Shown here one piece after another: positions 55,335 to 64,000 of a stretch of 64,000 nt of DNA. The notes under the pieces are model-generated. The model saw nothing but the letters and a program-made list of their open reading frames with translations, did no database searches and had not been told where the DNA came from. Source of the stretch: Hyperoplus lanceolatus (taxonomy: Eukaryota; Chordata; Actinopteri; Uranoscopiformes; Ammodytidae); NCBI GenBank assembly GCA_026929865.2, contig CM049396.1:18717001-18781000 (forward strand), given 5' to 3'. Within the stretch, counting starts at the first letter, position 1. Each line of letters opens with the position of its first letter. A program made the position numbers and the translations under genes.

Positions 55335-55455
55335 TTAGTCTTCTGTAGGCTACATAATAATACCATTCTGGAGGAAATTGGTGCGGTTTTCGTGACGCTA
55401 TTACAGTTACAACCCCGGAAAATAGACGAATGTCGAATATAAAACCAATCTCACC

Positions 55456-56725
55456 CCGGTTGGGTGGCCGGGGTTACCTGGAGCCGCTGACAACGCCAGG
55501 GGACTACAGATAGAGAATAGCATTTTGGCTAATTCTAGCATTAACCCATGTATGATCATGTCTTTTGTTATATGCACTGTCCCCTTCTTAAATAAACTGA
55601 ACTGTGTTGTTTAGGGGGTTGCATTGTTGCTTGTGTGCACTCTCGCCTAAAGCTCAATTGCCTAACCTACTGTAACTTGCTTACACCGCCACTGTGTATT
55701 CTAGCGGTGAAGCATATTTTAATTGGCTCGACAGGCCGCATTGTTGCTTGGGTGTGCTCGCCTAAAAGCTCGATTGCCTAGCCTACTGTAACTTGCTCGC
55801 CAGTGGGCGGCATAGTTTACACCGCCACTGTATTATTCTAGCAGTGTCGCACCGTGGTTCGGGTGCTCTCGCTTGAAGCCCGGTTGCATACCTTATTCGG
55901 ATTACATATTTTAATTGGCTCGACAGGTCGCATTGTTGCTTGGGTGCTCTCGCCTAAAGCTCGATTGCCTAGCCTACCGTAATCATGCTCGCCAGTGGGC
56001 AGCATAGTTTTACACCTCCACTTTTTTATTCTATCGGTGTCGCATCGAGGCTCGGTTGCTCTCGCCTAAAGCCCGGTTGCATACATTAGTTGCTCGCCAG
56101 TGAGCGTCTTGGGTTTCCAAAAGTTGCCTTCACTGTGTTATTTTAGCTGTCACACCGTGGTCGTGTCTGTGCAGGCTACTTCAACTTGCTCGCCAGTGGG
56201 CGGCATGGTTACACTGCCAATGTACTATTCTAGCGGTGTCGCACCGTGGCTCGGTTGCTCTCGCCTGAGGCCCGGTTGCATGCCTTAGTCGGATGCATAT
56301 TTCAGCTGGCTCGACTTTGGCTAAATTCTAGCATGTTTTACTGTAACTTGCTCACCAGTGGGCGTAGTTTTACGCCACCACTGTATTATTCTAGCGGTGT
56401 CGCCCTTCTTATATGTCCATGGGTGTCGCACCGAGGCTCGGTTGCTCTCGCCTAAAGCCCGGTTGCATACATTGGTTGCTCGCCAGGGAGCGTCTTGGGT
56501 TTCCAAGAGTCGCCTTCACTGTGTTATTTTAGCTGTCACACGGTTGTCGTGTCTGTGCAGGCTACTGTAATTTGCTCGCCATTGGGCGCTATAGTTTGCA
56601 CCGCCGCTGTATTATTCTGGCGGTGTTGCGCCGTGGCTCGGCTGCTCTCGCCTGAAGCCCAGTTGCATACCTTAGTCAGATGCATATTTAGTTGGCTCGA
56701 CAGCGGGCAGCTTACGCCTTCATGA
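55456..56725. repeat. DIRS 5' tandem-repeat region, part 2
   Basis: Repeated phrases include TCTCGCCTAAAGC, GGCTCGACAG, CTTGCTCGCCAGTGGGCGG and ACTGTATTATTCTAGC. Larger blocks recur about 380 bp apart (GAGCGTCTTGGGTTTCCAA at about 56103 and 56489). This is presumably an untranslated leader of the DIRS element; frames of 60-76 codons are not genes. Confidence 0.75.
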
Positions 56726-56729
56726 CCTC

Positions 56730-57900
56730 CATACAGTGGGGAATGGCCATGACAAGTGCCCTGCAGGTCTCGGGGTTGAGCACCTGAGGGAAGCGCTGTC
56801 AGATAACCCATGCATGAATTATAGTTTCATGTCTCAGGCACTTAGGTTGCTAGGTAGAGGCTCTTCTTAGCCTCCAACCAGCTCATGGTACCAGTGGCAG
56901 TGAGTAACCTTGCGGCTGGGCATCCTTCCTACTACAGGGGATGACATGCTGTCCACAGCTGCGTCCTGTAACCTCTTAGAGGTGGGCAGCTCGGCTAGAG
57001 GGTCAGTGTCCGTCCGTGACTCGCCGAGTATGGGGTTAGATGAAGCTCTGGTTTCATCTGCACCCACGAATGCCTTCTTTTCGGCAGGTCCTAATCCTCC
57101 GTTCTGTGGCCTCCCTCTGAGCCTTATTCCGCAGAGCTCCGTAGATGCTGGCCAGATTTAAGGGCTCTCTCATCACACTAGTGACAGCAGAGCTCTGGCA
57201 GCCATGCACAATGCTGATAGTTAGGGCTTGGACTGGTTAGCTCTGATTGAGCCTGCTATAGCATCCTTGGTTGTCTCTCCAGGCGAGGCTCTGAGAGCCG
57301 ATTTGCGCTGTCCTCGGCCCCAGTGCCGGATTTCAGGCAACCTCCTTACTAGGAGTTACGACATTGCTGCCTGTGTGGGCCATCTGGGAATTTGCTTCTC
57401 ACACAGTCCTGGCTCGGTCGCAAACCATACAGGGGTCAGGTGCTGGTCACTCAGCATGGACCCTCAGTGATGCTTCTCTGCAGACTTTGCATTATGATTT
57501 AGGGAGCTAGGCAGGTTGATGTCAACTGTGGCGTGGCGCGCCACCAGGGTTGGCTGGCGCAGTCGTCCCAGTCGGAGGTGTGTCGACAGACCCTCCGTTC
57601 TCTTCCAGTGATACCAGGCCAGCCGTTCGGCCAGCTGCTCTTCAGGCCCGGTGCGAAGTGTTCAGGTTGACCAGGCTAGACAGTAGTTGCACGCTGCGGC
57701 GTGCACCTCTGCCTGATTCCAGGCCGGGAACCTCTGTGGTACCCCGTGCCAATAGCTTCAACCACGTTCAGGTGGACAATCAAGGGGCCAGTGCTTCTCA
57801 GCACATTCTGTACAGCGCCGTAACACTGCGCTACAGCTGCATTTCAGGCGCCAGGAGGTCGGCGTCCAGCCTCCGCCCTTCCCCAGAGTCTTTGGGGGTG
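56730..57900 (+). pseudogene. DIRS gag-like relic
   Basis: Position, and a frame reading GDDMLSTAASCNLLEVGSSA, resemble the first open reading frame of fish DIRS elements. Multiple stops and frame changes follow. The assignment rests on position and on one recognised phrase. Confidence 0.45.
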
Positions 57901-57939
57901 CTACTCGATGCTCGGTAGGTTCTACTCAACCTAATTCCA

Positions 57940-58920
57940 GATGCCAGGAAGTGGGGCGGGTTCGCCCCGTTCTGGACTAAGAGGGCAGAATCAGTGCCTC
58001 ACGGTTCTTCCTTCCACATGCTGCGTGTTGCAGGTGTCCTCCAGTCTATCGCTCAGGCGGACTGGGTTGTGTCATAGCCCTGAAAGATGCTACTTTCAAG
58101 TCCCTACTGCCCAATGTCACAGGTGGTCCTCCCCTTTGCATTTCTGGGCAAGGTGTACCAGTTCAGGGTTCTTCCGTTTGGGCCGTCCCTGGCTCTGCGT
58201 ATATAAAACAGTGTGCGGCAGCATCCCTGTCACCATTACAGCTCAGCTGGTGCTCGACTCGGCGGCCATGCGAGCCTGCCTTTTCTCCAGAGTGCGTAGC
58301 TACCAGTCGGCAGCTACTACTTCATGCAATGGAGACTGCTGGAGTACAGCCTCTTCCTTCGCAGGGGGGCACCAGATCGAGGCGGAGCCTGCGGGTCGCG
58401 CAGGGGCTCCTTACAGGGGTGTTCCCCCATTTCCTAAGCCTAAAGGCTGTCCATGTTCCAGGTGTCCGGAACACAGCGGCAGACCTTCTCTCTCGCCAGA
58501 AGCCACCCTCCGGGGAGTGGATGCTCCATCCGGAGGTGGTGGGCATGATTGGGACAAGTATCCCTGCCACCATTACAGCTCAGCTGGTGCTTGACTCGGC
58601 GGCCATGTGAGCCTGCCCTTCTCCGTAGCACGTAGCTACCGTTCAGCAGCTACTACAGCACTTCATGCAATGGAGGCTGCTGGAGTACAGCCTCTTCCTT
58701 CGACTAATAAGTATGCTGACCTCAGCATTATCTAATTATCATTATCTAAGCTGTCCAAGTGTCAGGTGTCCGGAACACAGCGATAGAAAAGGGCCACCCC
58801 CGGGGAGTGGAGACTCCATCCGGAGGTGGTGGGCATGATTGGGACAAGTATGGCAGGGCAGTGGCATATCTCTTTGCTTCCGAAGAGATGACCCACTGTC
58901 CCCCTGTGTTCTCCTAGATG
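57940..58920 (+). pseudogene. DIRS reverse transcriptase and RNase H relic
   Basis: Across frames one reads QADWVVS, then VVLPFAFLGKVYQFRVLPFG, the palm-domain region preceding the catalytic motif, and further on LKAVHVPGVRNTAADLLSRQ, a characteristic RNase H/connection stretch. The YxDD box is missing: sequence between about 58200 and 58330 is replaced by a duplicated block (CATTACAGCTCAGCTGGTGC occurs at 58217 and again at 58571). The enzyme is dead. Confidence 0.75.
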
Positions 58921-60260
58921 GAGAAGACCAGTCCCCTAAGGCAGGATGCTCTGGCTAATGCTTGGCCAGTCAGCCTGCTTTATGCATTTCCTACAATTCT
59001 TCTGTTACTGACAACACTGGATGGGGTCCAGCATTGCAGTTACAGCCTACGTTTGGTGGCTCCACATTGGCCAGGGAGGCCATGGATCCCAGCGTTACTA
59101 AACTCCTCAAGGAGAGCCTTGGTGCCTTCCAGGGAGACAGGACCTTCTGTCTCAGGTAGGCGGACACATGTGGCACCCGAACTCGGGGCGCCTGCAGCTG
59201 TGCGTGGGGCTCCTGGTAGCCAGGACCCACTGGGACGTATTGCGACCAGTCAGAGGTCTATACCCTTTTACTTCAGGGGCACTCTCCACTACATGGCGCT
59301 ATGCAAACGGGTGGAAGTTGTTTTCACAGTGGTGCATGGCACATGGCGAAGTCCCATGGACTTGCTCAGTGATAGTGATACTACACTTCTGCAGTCTGTG
59401 TTGGGCAGCAGGAGAGCTGCTTCCACCCTGTGCGTCTATGTGGCTGCGATATCGGCCGCACATGCAGGGGTGGATAACCAGACGGTAGGGTCCCACTACC
59501 TAGTCAGGTAGTTACTGAGGGGAGGCCAGAGGCTTCATTCAGCCACCATGACCCCTGAGGGCACCATCATGGGACTTGCAAGTAGTCCTGAGGGCCTTAG
59601 GTCTACCCCCATTTGGGCCGCTGAGTCAGGCAGACCTGACGCGGCTGTCTATGAAGACGGCATTCCTCCTTGCCATTGCGACTGCAATCGGTCGGTGAAC
59701 TCCATGCCTCGTCAGTGAGCCAGGCGTGCTTGCTCTGGCATACAGAAGGGTCAGGAGTGGTGCTCTCACCAGATCCATCCTTCCTATCCAAACGATTGTC
59801 TCCCCACTATGTAAACCAATCGATTGAGTTGGCTGCTTTCAATCCCCTAGGCTCACCAGGGGGTGCAGAAAGAATGTCAGACCCACTATGCCCGGTGCGG
59901 GCGCTTAGGGCATAGGTTGTGGCAACAACCAGCTTGCGTAAGACAAAGACAATACCTCTTGCCTGTTATGGGAGCTGCAGGGAGGGGGCTTCCCTGTCCA
60001 AACAGAGACACTCCCACTGACTTGTGGATGTGGTCTTGAATGCATAGAGCACAGGGGCTCCCCATGCCTTGGCCGTTGAGTGCCACTCTACCAGGAGTAT
60101 GGCTACATCATGGGCTGCCTTGAAGCAGATTTCACGGCAGGACGTTGCGCCACGGCTACATGGTCTCCATCATGTACGTTGCGCGGCTCTACAGAGTAAA
60201 TGTTGCTGCACCTCATCCGGTGGGATGACAGCTGTCTTGTTGATGGCTGTAAGCCCTTAA
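58921..60260 (+). pseudogene. DIRS tyrosine recombinase relic
   Basis: Early part: DALANAWPVSLLYAFPTILL and LVAPHWPGRPWIP. Then QADLTRLSMKTAFLLAIATA, VGELHASSVSQACLLWHTEG and RLSPHYVNQSIELAAFNP, as in DIRS recombinases. Near the end VARLYRVNVAAPHP carries the likely catalytic tyrosine. The arginine expected just before VGEL is replaced (QSVGEL), and there are frameshifts and stops throughout. Confidence 0.8.
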
Positions 60261-60295
60261 TTGATGAGTACTCTTCGTGACCTTTTTGGTATAAG

Positions 60296-60395
60296 TCATC
60301 CAGTGCTGTAAGCACCGCCTCTGGCGGTCAGTAGGAACGAAATAGAACGATAGTTACGTATGTAACTACAGTTCTATGAGTTCCGGATGACCGCC
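60296..60395. repeat. DIRS internal complementary region
   Basis: GGTCAGTAGGAACGAAATAG is the complement of the left terminus (44988-45015); it runs directly into AACGATAGTTACGTATGTAA, the complement of the right terminus (60610-60633). The join is at a single shared GTT (AAC on this strand), as expected for a circular-junction template. Confidence 0.92.
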
Positions 60396-60427
60396 AGAGT
60401 TCTCTGTCACTCAGACTTCTCAGACAC

Positions 60428-60630
60428 CGCGAGAAGATCCAGTTGGAACAGATCCTCTGGTGACTTCCGGAATATATAGACATTCCCGGGGTCACCCAGG
60501 TGTCACAGGTGACTTTGTTGGTGTAAAGATCTCGACCTGCGCATGCGCGCGATGGAACATCCAGTGCTGTAAGCACCGCCTCTGGCGGTCATCCGGAACT
60601 CATAGAACCGTAGTTACATACGTAACTATC
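60428..60630. repeat. DIRS right inverted terminal repeat
   Basis: Reverse complement of the left terminal repeat plus an extension (TCATAGAACCGTAGTTACAT) to the end of the element. Confidence 0.9.
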
Positions 60631-61960
60631 GTTTTCTGCTGTAATAATTCAGACTGACAAACTCTTCCTCTTGAATGAAGTTGGCGACACACTTTTGTTT
60701 TACTCAGCTGCTCACAATCAGTCCGTTTGTGTAAAGTTACCGGCACAAGATCAGACGCGCAAAGGGGGCATTCGACCCGTCATTTGACTCTGCTTCCGCA
60801 CAGACTGGACTGATCTTATGCCGCTAACTTTACACAAACGGACTGATTGCGAGCAGCTGACTTCGCTGACTTCACTCAAGAGGAAGAGTTTGTCAGTCTG
60901 AATTATCACAAAAAAGCAGAAAACAGAGAGCCGAAAAAAAACTCTTACTGCAATTAAGGAGAGAGTGGAATGTTGTCAGAAAATTGGGCTACTGAATTGA
61001 TTAATTTATTTTACAGATTGTTCTCGCAGTGTGTAACGTGACATTATAAAGCATTAAAGGCGTTGAACTCTGGATTTAAACAGTACACCATTTAGCCTAG
61101 TTGAATGATAATCCTACATTTAATAATCTGATTTAAATCTGACACTGTCCCCTAATGAATAGCATAGCCTATGTGGAAAACCACTGTGTTTTGGGCCACA
61201 TCAAAATTAATACGATTTGATTTATGCTAATAGCCCTTTATTTGCATCTTATAAATACCATTAAAATAAATAGCCTAGATACAAACCTGTAGTCTGTATT
61301 TTCCGGACAAATATGAATCTACTGTGAGAAGCTTAACCTGCGAGTCTGCAGCGATGAACTGTGACAGCTGTCACCTGTCACGTCCCAACTGTAATCGCTA
61401 CTGATGAAAAGAAAGAAGCACACAGTGAAATAATGTTGCAACCTGTGATTTTATAGACTACACTATTAAGAGCCAGTGTGTGTAAAATCATTTGAGGTGA
61501 GAGCATAGAGTGGCGCTGAATACAGTAGGTCTAGGCTATTTTACATTTTCTGCATCAATAAATACGCATGGCAAAACGCAGCGCGATGTTACAATTCACT
61601 CTAATGTAAGCCTTATGCCACGGCCTCGCTTTCAGTTTCACATTTACTTACTGATCAATACGTTCACTGATTTAACTAGTTTAGCCTAATTAGCAGGGAT
61701 GTACGCTCAGACAATATAGTCAGGTCCGCTGGGATTTCAAAATGTGTAGTTTCCATAAAGGGCAGCGCTCTAAGAGCCGAATTTAAGGTCAAACTCTGCA
61801 ACAAAAACTGGTCCGGGCAGGTTAGCTGTGCAGCCTCTGTTACCACGGTGATCTAGCCAGGTAGAAAGAGAGCCACATTTCGTGATACTGAAAACTCTGG
61901 CTTTAGAGACTCAATTAGACCCTCGATCAGCCCTTAATCTCGCTCGTAGTATACCCTCAG

Positions 61961-62628
61961 CCAAGAGAAGTCTGCAGTATTTGTGGATGTTGTTGATTTA
62001 TGTCTTTCACTTTGCATGGTATAGTCTTATCTTTCATTTGTGGATGTAGTGACAAACCGTGTTTACCGACAATGGTTTTAAGAAGTGTTCTATGGCCTAT
62101 GTACTAATATCCTTTACAAAATCATGTCATTTTTTAATGCAGTGCCATCTGAGGTCGTGGGCATTACATTTTAATGTTGGACCTTGCCCCTTATGTGCAG
62201 AGATTTCTCCAGATTCTCTAAATATTTTAATTATATTATGGATTGTAGATGGTGAAATCCTAAATTATTTGCAGGAATGTTGTTTTTAAACTGTTTGACT
62301 GTTTTACTCTGCAGTTCTTCCTAAAGTGGTAAGCCTCACCCCATTATTGCTTGTGAAGACTGAACCTTAAGTGATGCCCCTCTAACATTCTACAGCTTTC
62401 CCAATTCTTTAATGCCCCTGTCCCAACTTTTTGAAATGTGTTGCTGGCATCAAATTCAGAATAAGCATATATTTACAAAAAACAATGAAATAGATAGGGT
62501 AAAACATGTATATTTCCTTTGTATTGTTTTCAACTTGATTGTATGTGAAAAAGGATTAACACATGATCACATTCTGTTTCATATACATTTTACATAATGT
62601 CCCAACTTTTTCAAATTGGGGTTGTATA
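61961..62628 (-). pseudogene. Tc1-like element, right part
   Basis: Continues the Tc1-like element after the palindromic insertion, with sequence typical of the family (CAGAGATTTCTCCAGATTCT, TGTCCCAACTTTTTGAAATG) and the right terminal repeat to about 62628. The N-terminal half of the transposase would lie here on the - strand, but is too decayed to translate. Confidence 0.75.
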
Positions 62629-62762
62629 CAAGTTCTCTTATCAGACCATCCCACAGTCCAAAGCGCTACATATATTCAAAAATTGTATCGTTTACATTTA
62701 AGTTAGGATTTTTTAGTTGTGAATGAAATTGAAAGCATAAACAATGAAGGTAAGGATTCATG

Positions 62763-63136
62763 CTAGCCTGGTTCGTCGCCCGCCTACTTCCGGCCAAACT
62801 TTATTTTCCCTTCAGTAGTCAGTCTGGGTGTACAGCCCATTTCCCAGTTTTGCTGGAGATTCGACAGCCGGTCCAATCAGCGAAACAGAGCGAGTGGCTG
62901 AGAACGATGACGTCGAAGTCGCGCTCCAGTTTCAGTTGCCAGAAGCCGGCTCATGACACACGGACGACCAAAACGTTATGCGATTGGTTGGCTAATCCAG
63001 AGTGGCACTGGGCAGATCCAATAGTTTTAAACTTTAACAGACACCCGCCTTCATGAGCGAACGTTTGCCAATTAAAGCACTGCCAGACCTTCTGTACAAA
63101 TGAAATGAAGTACGATGGTCTGGTAGCACCAGGCTA
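62763..63136. mobile_element. hAT MITE with perfect 8 bp target duplication (copy 2)
   Basis: CTAGCCTGGTTCGTC...GTAGCACCAGGCTA is flanked by GATTCATG at 62755-62762 and 63137-63144. The ends are of the same family as 39795-40373 (YTAGCCTGG and GGCTA). A frame of 98 codons inside is not conserved. Confidence 0.87.
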
Positions 63137-63144
63137 GATTCATG

Positions 63145-63520
63145 CCTCAACGTTCAGTAAAAGTACAGTACATAAATGGAACTTCTCTTCTCTTCTGTAT
63201 CAGTAGCTGTGTATCTGAATCTGATTAAAATGGAGGTGGGACCTAATAAGCCTTTTGGCTTCTCCTGTTACCTTTCGGACCATAACAAAGAAATATGTAT
63301 GAATATGTGAAAGAGAAAATTGTGTATTGTGTGAAATTGTCCGAAAGAAAATAAATAACTAGAAAATGCATTTCCTGCTGAAAATGCGTGTGAATGCTGA
63401 AACAGCTTATGCTAAACTGGATAGCTGAGTATGAAGATTTGAAAAAGGTCTATAAAGGTTTATAAAGTTGTTGAAGTTTATAAAGGTCATAATTGTGTAA
63501 AATAAGTTTAAAAGGAGTTG
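63145..63520. other. AT-rich DNA, nothing recognised
   Basis: No gene or repeat end seen. Purine-rich with GAAAATG-like repeats leading into the tandem duplication. Confidence 0.5.
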
Positions 63521-64000
63521 AAAAGTTGAATATATAGAGGTTTGAATAACAATTCTGCTGAAATTATGAAGAAGTTGAAAGACATGGATAAAAATCTTTA
63601 AAACTATGAAATAGTAATTGAATAGACTTCACTGTAAGCTAAACTATCTTTGATGGCTTGAATGTATATGAACTAGCTAAAGGAGTATGAAGATGTGGAA
63701 AAGTAAGGAACAGTCTTAAGTATGAACAGTAGTGAATTGTTTAACTCTTATAGGAATGATGTTGAATATTTAAGTTGAAAAGTTGAATATATAGAGGTTT
63801 GAATAACAATTCTTGCTGAAATTATGAAGAAGTTGAAAGACATGGATAAAAATCTTAAAACTATGAAATAGTAATTGAATAGACTTGACTGGTTAAACTA
63901 TCTTGATGGCTTGAATGTATATGAAGCTAAAGGAGTATGAAGATGTGGAAAGTAAGGAACAGTCTTAAGTATGAACAGTAGTGAATTGTTTAACTCCTTA
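63521..64000. repeat. 257 bp tandem duplication, cut by window end
   Basis: TATATAGAGGTTTGAATAAC starts at 63531 and 63788, 257 bp apart. The copies share GAAGAAGTTGAAAGACATGG and TTAAGTATGAACAGTAGTGA with a few single-base indels. The second copy is truncated by the end of the window, so the number of units is unknown. Confidence 0.9.

Larger units (their letters stand above)
46979..55455. mobile_element. Satellite-bearing element with long inverted ends
   Basis: The left end (from GGTGAAATTGGTTTTATATT) is the reverse complement of the right end (to AATATAAAACCAATCTCACC); inverted similarity runs for about 240 bp and then on into the first satellite units. The right arm is interrupted by a Harbinger MITE and the centre by several insertions. 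No transposase was recognised and the target duplication is unclear, so the superfamily is unassigned. Confidence 0.8.
44988..60633 (+). mobile_element. DIRS-like tyrosine-recombinase retroelement
   Basis: Inverted terminal repeats (44991-45169 and 60428-60630) share, as reverse complements, TGTTCCATCGCGCGCATGCG and the following 100 bp. An internal complementary region at about 60296-60395 consists of the complement of the left terminus joined to the complement of the right terminus, the hallmark of DIRS elements. Decayed coding relics on the + strand include reverse transcriptase, RNase H and tyrosine recombinase. The insertion is at GTT: the intact target at 15041 reads CTCTCTGTTTTCTGC, here split as CTCTCTGTT and GTTTTCTGC. 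Internally it has been lengthened by other elements. Confidence 0.92.
43930..61960. mobile_element. Palindromic copy of the 1.4 kb element, split by DIRS
   Basis: 43930-44990 matches 13982-15050 in direct orientation and resumes after the retroelement at 60631-60760. 60770-61960 is a second, inverted copy, ending in GTATACCCTCAG opposite the left CAGAGGGGTATAC. The element is thus a palindrome with arms of about 1.2 kb and a slightly asymmetric centre near 60765. It sits in the Tc1-like element. Confidence 0.85.
43163..62628. mobile_element. Tc1-like transposon, outermost member of a nested stack
   Basis: The left end (from about 43164) and the right end (to about 62628) are inverted: both contain AAAAAGTTGGGAC followed by TTATGTAAAA and AACAGAATGTGAT. 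The transposase lies on the - strand. Its own sequence covers only 43163-43929 and 61961-62628; everything between is a later insertion. The interior text (GATGAGCCC | CCAAGAGAAG) joins as expected for this abundant teleost family. Confidence 0.85.

Noticed and set aside
57550-58594. Frames of 122 and 217 codons
   Set aside because: They are off-frame translations of decayed DIRS coding sequence; the recognisable reverse transcriptase residues lie in other frames.
44991-60630. Interpretation of the inverted ends as a simple DNA transposon
   Set aside because: The internal complementary region, reverse transcriptase and tyrosine recombinase relics and GTT junctions identify a DIRS-like retroelement.
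1-64000. tRNA, rRNA or snRNA genes
   Set aside because: No cloverleaf with A and B boxes or other known RNA gene was recognised by eye; a covariance-model scan was not possible.

Overview
The window is nuclear DNA of a ray-finned (teleost) fish. It holds one spliced protein-coding gene on the + strand, with GT-AG introns and fish-type exon structure, in a landscape packed with transposons typical of teleosts (hAT, Tc1/mariner, TTAA-specific, PIF/Harbinger, an L1-type LINE and a DIRS-like tyrosine-recombinase retroelement). No rRNA, tRNA, CRISPR array or bacterial feature was seen.

The gene is an SLC6 family Na+/Cl- coupled transporter of the GABA/taurine/betaine/creatine subgroup. Fourteen coding exons between 3655 and 39551 join in frame to 587 codons plus a stop. 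It has 12 predicted membrane helices, a complete chloride site and an intact outer-gate pair. Several substrate-site and Na2-site positions differ from all the well-known members, so its substrate should not be assumed. Intron 1 (24.8 kb) and intron 9 (5.2 kb) have been inflated by transposons; most other introns are short.

Layout. 1-3650: upstream DNA with a hAT-type foldback MITE and a TTAA-bounded MITE. 3655-3829: exon 1. 3830-28630: intron 1, with an 8.2 kb TTAA-bounded element containing a foldback element and further insertions, a 4 kb region with inverted ends, a hAT element whose left end has been tandemly duplicated, a hAT-like element holding a perfect 40 bp palindrome, a 3.2 kb segmental array including six exact 140 bp units, a dead Tc1-like transposase and a hAT element with a perfect 8 bp target duplication. 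28631-32502: exons 2-9. 32503-37719: intron 9, with an inverted-arm element enclosing an L1 fragment that is itself split by a TA-flanked element. 37720-39551: exons 10-14. 39552-43162: 3' flank.

43163-62628 is a nested stack: a Tc1-like element is split by a palindromic element, that by a DIRS-like retroelement (44991-60630), that by a satellite-bearing long-terminal-inverted-repeat element (46979-55455), and that by a hexamer-armed foldback element and a PIF/Harbinger MITE. Several junctions can be read exactly because an uninterrupted copy of the target lies elsewhere in the window. The last 1.4 kb holds a second hAT MITE and the start of a 257 bp tandem duplication cut by the window end.

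Family assignments of transposons rest on target duplications, terminal inverted repeats and motif recognition by eye; no database search was possible.
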